Below are positions 58,501 through 64,000 of a stretch of 64,000 bases of DNA, piece by piece; the first letter of the stretch is position 1, and every line of letters starts with the position of its first letter. The translations under genes and the position numbers were made by a program. The DNA is from Pinus tabuliformis (taxonomy: Eukaryota; Streptophyta; Pinopsida; Pinales; Pinaceae). Where the stretch lies: contig CM062805.1 in NCBI GenBank assembly GCA_031772625.1, positions 803,115,592-803,179,591 of the forward strand, in the 5' to 3' direction. The notes below the pieces were generated by a model, which worked only from the letters and a program-made list of their open reading frames with translations, was not told the DNA's origin and did no database searches.

Positions 58501-61154
58501 AGTACATGATCTCAAATTAGGCAGGGGAGGCATACCAATACCCTCCAAGATAACTGAGTACAAATAATAGTGGTGTCCCCACCAATGTGGGCTTGAGCAA
58601 AAAAGTACATTATATATGATATAATGAGTCCCATATACATAATGTGCCTAAATAAACATAGGATCAGACTAAATACAATAACATTTGTTGATATGAGTAC
58701 ATGAGACATACTGGTCCTCAAAATGAAAGGGTGAGGATGGATCACAACCAAAGAAGCCATGATGAACACAAAATGGCTCTAAATATCTGAAGGGGTCATC
58801 TCAAAGATACATGCTAGTTGTGGGTCTTGTAAGCGGTAGAAATTGAGCTAGTCAAATCTACATAACTACATCAAAGGTTGGATCATAATTTTCTTTCCTC
58901 CAGGCATGTGGGGGGCTATCTGAAGGACCACCCCCTCATGTGTTCTGAAACATATCAAACACACCAGAGAAATGTTGCTACAATCTGCTGGATCATTGGA
59001 CCATCAACTATACAATTCTCGATCGTATGATAATGAGTTGGAGTCAAGCCCGTGAGAAATGACCAAGTTAGAGGGAAATGGTGATTCCCTTTTCTTGATG
59101 TGAGGAACTAAACAATAATGAAATATGGAACCAAGTTGCACCTCCCACTAGGCCTCTCAACTAGAATAGATGTGTTGATGTCGACATAAGAGGGCTCGCT
59201 ACTGTTGAGGCAAAGATGATTCCTCAACAAAGGCACAAGGGTCATAGTAATGTGACTGATAAAATTACATTAGGGGGGAAGATGAAGGAATGAGATACAT
59301 GGTGTACTAATGACTCCCCTTGTCATAACATAATAAACATGTTTGACCTAGTAGTGACTGACTCAATTCAAGAAGGGATGATAAATTACTCAGGTAGAGG
59401 TTTTTTAAAGATAGATCAATATAGCTAGAGGCCAAATATACCTAAAATTCAATGAATGCGATGAAACGATGGATGATGGACTATAATAGGACATAGTGAG
59501 AGTCTGAAAAGACTCAATGGATGCAAGGGTGACTCATATTCGATGCTCTAAACAAGTGTGACTCTATGGTGCTACCACATGGGAAAGGATGAAAGGGGAC
59601 CATAAAAACATGAGTAAGTAATGATTACTCATGATGAAACTCGACATATAAGTTGATAAGTGAAAAGGAAAAGTGGTACCAGAGTACAAGCAACTTATAT
59701 GAAGATATTCTATTTTGAGAGATTGCAAAGTGAGACCTCATGGACGAAATGGTTTCTTGGCGAAGTTTCAAATTAACAAAAACAAAGAAAAACTCATTTG
59801 TTGATGGTGCTGAACCCACCAACATTCAAGGGATCTCCCTGATATGAAGTCCCAATCAGACATCACATCATTTGGTGTAGGAGTCTCATCTGATATAAAT
59901 GACATATTTCCAAATCCTTAAAGATTTTCCTTGGCTCTAGCTATCAGCACAAGAGAGTGATGCAACAGTGCATTCAAAAAACAATGGAGGTGTGCCTAGT
60001 GAGTGTGAAGTTGCAACTATGTCAATGCTCTTCTACCACACAGGGGGGGAGGAAAGTGAGTCTCTAAGCAGGAGGTAATAGTGGAACCCAGGAAGAGGCA
60101 CACATGAACCAGGAAGGGTCCACCTAACATCTAGAAAAATAGTCCATGGAAAATGTAACATTCATTACAACCAATAAAAAATAAATATCTATTTAGTATC
60201 CCGCGGAAGAGTCCACAAGGATGGGACAACAATAACAACCATTACAATAAATTTTTAATTAGATAAGTACTAAAATAACTGAAATAGTTCAACTATCTTA
60301 ATACATGTGAAAGCAAACATGAAATACAAACGTCCACAGAATAATCTTACAAACATTCATAATCCATGCATGAAGAACGTGCTGGCCTTAAAAAGATTCT
60401 TTTATTAAGAAAATGTTCCAAGACACATGTTTACAATGTACATCACTAGCGTTGGTAGTGGGACATTGGAGCCACTCCTCAAAGAACTAGCTGATCTCTC
60501 TAATGCCTTGTGGGAGGACCCAAGGTGAAAAGTCATTTTCTCAAACAATGAGGGGGTATAATAACCAAGGGGTGGTGATTCCCCCTTCTGACTCTTTCAC
60601 TACCCTCATGATTGTTCAACTTCCTATGAATTTTCAACTTACATGACTCTTCATATTCATGTGTGCCCTTTGGACTTCCAATTTACAATACATTTGAATA
60701 CAATATACATGGTTCAAAATAGTGACATGGCATATGACCACTCATGAAATTAAATGTCATGACACTGCTAACATGGAATTCTTGATGATGTGGCAATGTC
60801 AAGTCACTATTTCAACTGAGTGTTGGATGCATTCTTGGATATATTTTCTCTTCTCCTTTGCATGGCTTGGTGATGCAAGTCTTCAATGATATTTAGTCTT
60901 GGATGGTTGTAGCAAACTTGTGTCCCTTTTCTTCCTCTTAATTGATCCAATTGTGAGTTTAGTTGCAAGAGCATCTTTAAGCATTCTTCCATCCTTCTTC
61001 TCCTTCTTCATCGTCTCATCATGACTTGATAGTGTACATGTTCCTGCAATTCACTCATGATGGGATGACATCAATATGAAAACCCCCTAGTCTAAGATAA
61101 TGAATTATTATCCATGAACTAAGCCCGGGACAAGTCACAGACTAGGGAGAGGGG
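58501..61154 (-). other. Non-coding sequence resembling a Tat 3' untranslated region
   Basis: No supported coding frame. Short phrases recur from the J 3' region (gttgatgtcgaca at 59170 vs 33298; gatgggatgac at 61060 vs 32872), which suggests an old relative. No LTR or polypurine tract could be assigned. Confidence 0.35.
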
Positions 61155-61600
61155 CCTAGTGACTATTCATTGCATAGCTCCAGCAGACAGAGGGAGAACT
61201 TGGGCTCTGAGACTACACAATTTGTATCTCACGAAGGTTTGAAGGACATAACTGCATAGTTTTTGGAGACAGTGGGATCTAGTTGAGGGAAAGGACACCA
61301 GAGGAAGCATCTACATAGTTTTGGAGGCCAAGGGAGGCTGGGATTCTACAAATTATGAAGTTCTAGCAAGCAAGGGAAACACTTGAGGGTTGAATATGCG
61401 AAGTGTACAGTTCAAGGCAGACTAGGAGACACAATTGCACAATTATGGAGGTCAAGATTATGAGTTGGGTTCAGGAATTGCACAGAGAAACAACCTTCAA
61501 GCAAAGGAACTACGAATTGCATAGTTCCAAGAAACAGGGTCACATCCTAGCGGGATAAGTCTACACAATGCACAGTTCATTCAGGGCTCGATGAAGCTAA
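61155..61600. repeat. Degenerate minisatellite
   Basis: Six to eight diverged units of about 40-85 bp share the phrases TGCATAGTTCCAAG or TGCACAGTTCA, a purine-rich GCAAGGGA/GAGACA stretch and a TACACAAT-like end (for example 61167, 61253, 61308, 61410, 61478, 61535 and 61568). Tandem arrays are common in Tat-lineage 3' regions. Confidence 0.55.
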
Positions 61601-62474
61601 GTTTCCTGGCTGGGAATATTTTCTGAAAATGGCTAAGTACGGGATGCGTGATAAGTTGTGATGAACCTTGGATGTGATCACACACTTAACGTACTTTGAC
61701 GACATGATAACATAGATCATCAGGACATGTAAACAAATAAATTCCCTTTGTGTGACTGCCTCATGACAAGATAAAATGAGTGCAACACTTAACATGGGCT
61801 TCAGTAAAACAATGATGACACATGCTACAGTTCTTAAGACTTTGTGTATGGGTCTGACAAATGTTTACATTGTTAGGAAAAATCATATACACAAAAATTG
61901 ACCTTTGAAACCATCATAAAATGTTCACAAAGATTGTACGACAGTCAAACATGCCAAAAGATGACAATATACCAACATGCAAAGGGACCAAAGAACTTCC
62001 AGAAAGCTCATGAAATGAGTTCTAGTGTTTGAAAAACAATGAAAATGACAAAGGAAGTCTCTAATTTGAGTGTAAGCCAAAAACATTTAGGGTGTTGCAG
62101 TAGCTACAACACTTAGTGACACACAGGTTGAACTCCAACTTATCTGTCTTGGTTAACTTATTTTGTGCAGGGTCTTGGTTCTCCAAGGTGTATTGATTCA
62201 TCATGAAAATTACTTTGGCCTTCCCACTTACCCCATGAACTAACATGGTCCCCTCTATACCTTCTTGTTTGAACACAACATAAGATTCAACATAATTACA
62301 ATGTTCTGATTTGGCAAGGGTAATGTAACTCACGAGCTTGAGATTTTCAGAGTATATTTTTTTATCGAAAATCACATGGAATACCATTTGTCGACGCGTT
62401 TCGAACCAACTAGTGTGGTTCATCGTCAGGACAAGTTGAAGAAACAGATCCAACTTAGCATGTTAAATAGTCTG
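61601..62474 (-). other. Spacer with unrecognised minus-strand frame 62061-62453
   Basis: The frame (130 codons from a TTG; VVFKQEGIEGTMLVHGVSGK, MNQYTLENQDPAQNKLTKTD) matches nothing I know and has no ATG at its start. A small imperfect palindrome GAACCAACTAGTGTGGTTC lies at 62403-62421. Otherwise nothing supported. Confidence 0.3.
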
Positions 62475-63170
62475 AGCAGAGCCTCCAATGGCTAACATGA
62501 CCAATGGCTAGTTTGACTCTAGGATCGGGATAAAAATTATTTTATTAATATAATTAGTAATACCTAGGACCAATATCTTAAAAATATAAAAAATATATAA
62601 ATTATTTATAATGGGTATTCAGTTCAAAAAATAAATATTATAAAAATTATAAGTTAAATAGTATTTAAAAGGAAATTTAGCTAAATAAAGGACCTTCTAA
62701 TATATGAATAAATTAAATGCCTAAATACAAATATATAAAGTAATACATAAAATAATTTTATTTAAAAGTATTATTAAAAATTATAAGTTAATTAATAATT
62801 AAATGGAAAATTAGATACATAAGGGACCTTATAATATCCAAATAAAATAAAGTAATATCAAAAGGATGTTAGGTTAGTTAGAAAATTATTTAAAAAGAAT
62901 AAGTTGATTAGAATTTAAAAGTAATTTAGTTATACAAAGGACCTTATAATGTAAGAATAAATTATATGCATAAATATAAATATATGAAGTAATATAAAAT
63001 ATATAAAAAATAATTGAAATGGGTGTTTATTTAGAAGTACTATTAAAATTATAAGCTAATTAGAATTCAAATGGAAAATAGTCACAAAGGACCTTACAAT
63101 ACCTGAAGTAATAAGTTGTTAGAATAAAAATAAGACATGAGAAAATTAACACTCTATAATAATAATAATA

Positions 63171-63230
<60 letters not shown>

Positions 63231-64000
63231 AATAAAAATAAATAAAATAAATAAATAAATAAAAATAAAACAAACTAATAAATAAATAAAAATAAAACAA
63301 ACTAAGTAAATAAATAAAAATAACATAGAGTGTTAATTTTCTCATTTCTTATTTTTATTCTAACAACTTATTACTTCAGGTATTCCTTTGTGACTATTTT
63401 CCATTTGAATTCTAATTAGCTTATAATTTTAATAATACTTCTAAATAAACACCCATTTCAATTATTTTTTATATATTTTATATTACTTCATATATTTATA
63501 TTTATGCATATAATTTATTCTTACATTATAAGGTCCTTTATATAACTAAATTACTTTTAAATTCTAATCAACTTATTCTTTTTAAATAATTTTCTAACTA
63601 ACCTAACATCCTTTTGATATTACTTTATTTTATTAGGATATTATAAGCTCCCTTATGTATCTAATTTTCCATTTAATTATTAATTAATTTTTAATTTTTA
63701 ATAATACTTTTAAATAAAATTATTTTATATATTACTTTATATATTTGTATTTAGGCATTTAATTTATTCATATATTATAAGGTCCTTTATTTAACTAAAT
63801 TTCCTTTTAAATACTATTTAACTTATAATTTTTATAATATTTATTTTTTGAACTGAATACCCATTATAAATAACTTATATATTTTTTATATTTTTAAGAT
63901 ATTGGTCCTAGGTATTACTAATTATATTAATAAAATAATTTTGACCCCGGTCCTAGAGTCAAACTAGCCATTGGTCATGTTAGCTGTTGGAGGCTCTGCT
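62475..64000. repeat. Giant inverted repeat (foldback element), possibly continuing past the window
   Basis: The left arm 62475-63157 (about 683 bp) is the near-perfect reverse complement of 63325-64000 (about 676 bp). The spacer 63158-63324 is (AT)n plus A-rich AAATAA repeats. The outermost bases are AGCAGAGCC on the left and GGCTCTGCT at the window end. The arms are A+T-rich and non-coding and contain four diverged internal repeats. This is either a foldback or MITE-like element or a head-to-head duplication. Its transcript would be one long hairpin. Confidence 0.9.
63171..63222. repeat. (AT)n microsatellite in the hairpin loop
   Basis: About 50 bp of AT dinucleotides, followed by about 90 bp of A-rich AAATAA units. 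Confidence 0.9.

Noticed and set aside
62475-64000. DNA transposon with terminal inverted repeats
   Set aside because: No transposase or target duplication can be seen and the right end is outside the window, so only an inverted repeat is claimed.

Overview
The window looks like a gene-poor, repeat-packed stretch of a large plant nuclear genome, probably a gymnosperm (inferred from the kinds of Ty3/gypsy and Ty1/copia elements, not proven). Almost everything is explained by LTR retrotransposons inserted into each other and into two large uncharacterised, now broken, coding sequences. I see no intact ordinary host gene, no rRNA gene and no tRNA gene. The tRNA-like matches are primer-binding sites (PBS) of the elements.

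Layout. (1) 1-28188: a broken minus-strand coding sequence (here 'D', 28188-26814 plus 14060-12484) is interrupted by plus-strand element A (14061-26813, target duplication ACATC). A is interrupted in its 3' LTR by minus-strand chromovirus B (19464-25471, target duplication GATAA/GATAC). To the left of D lies a minus-strand Tat-type gypsy remnant E (8436 to about 12480). The stretch 8436-21447 is the second copy of a tandem duplication of about 13.0 kb. Positions 1-8435 are the right part of the first copy (D tail, element A, truncated B). (2) 28189-43735: a decayed plus-strand Tat-type gypsy element I (protease, archaeal-type RNase H, RT, RNase H, integrase) is interrupted by minus-strand Tat element J (31634-38820, duplication CTAAG) and by minus-strand gypsy deletion derivative K (39003-42336, duplication AAGAA). 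J carries an antisense ORF resembling the plant mobile domain, with a likely intron. (3) 43736-57695: a second broken plus-strand coding sequence 'G' (45124-47880 plus 56976-57695) is interrupted by copia element F (47881-56975, duplication TCAAC). Inside F sits a three-LTR array of a small non-autonomous element H (49716-55129). Its first unit carries a 242-bp piece of G. (4) 57696-62474: diffuse non-coding sequence resembling a Tat 3' untranslated region, with a degenerate minisatellite. (5) 62475-64000: a giant inverted repeat with arms of about 680 bp that runs into the window edge.

Order of events: D and A are oldest. B then entered A (14 differences seen between its 334-bp LTRs), and the tandem duplication followed (8 differences between the two copies of one B LTR). 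None of the elements can be autonomous as read: each has stops, frameshifts or missing domains. The least familiar items are element A, which has LTRs and a PBS but encodes only an unrecognised product of about 880 codons; the H array with the captured G fragment; the placing of RNase H ahead of RT in E and I; the spliced antisense ORF of J; and the terminal foldback structure.
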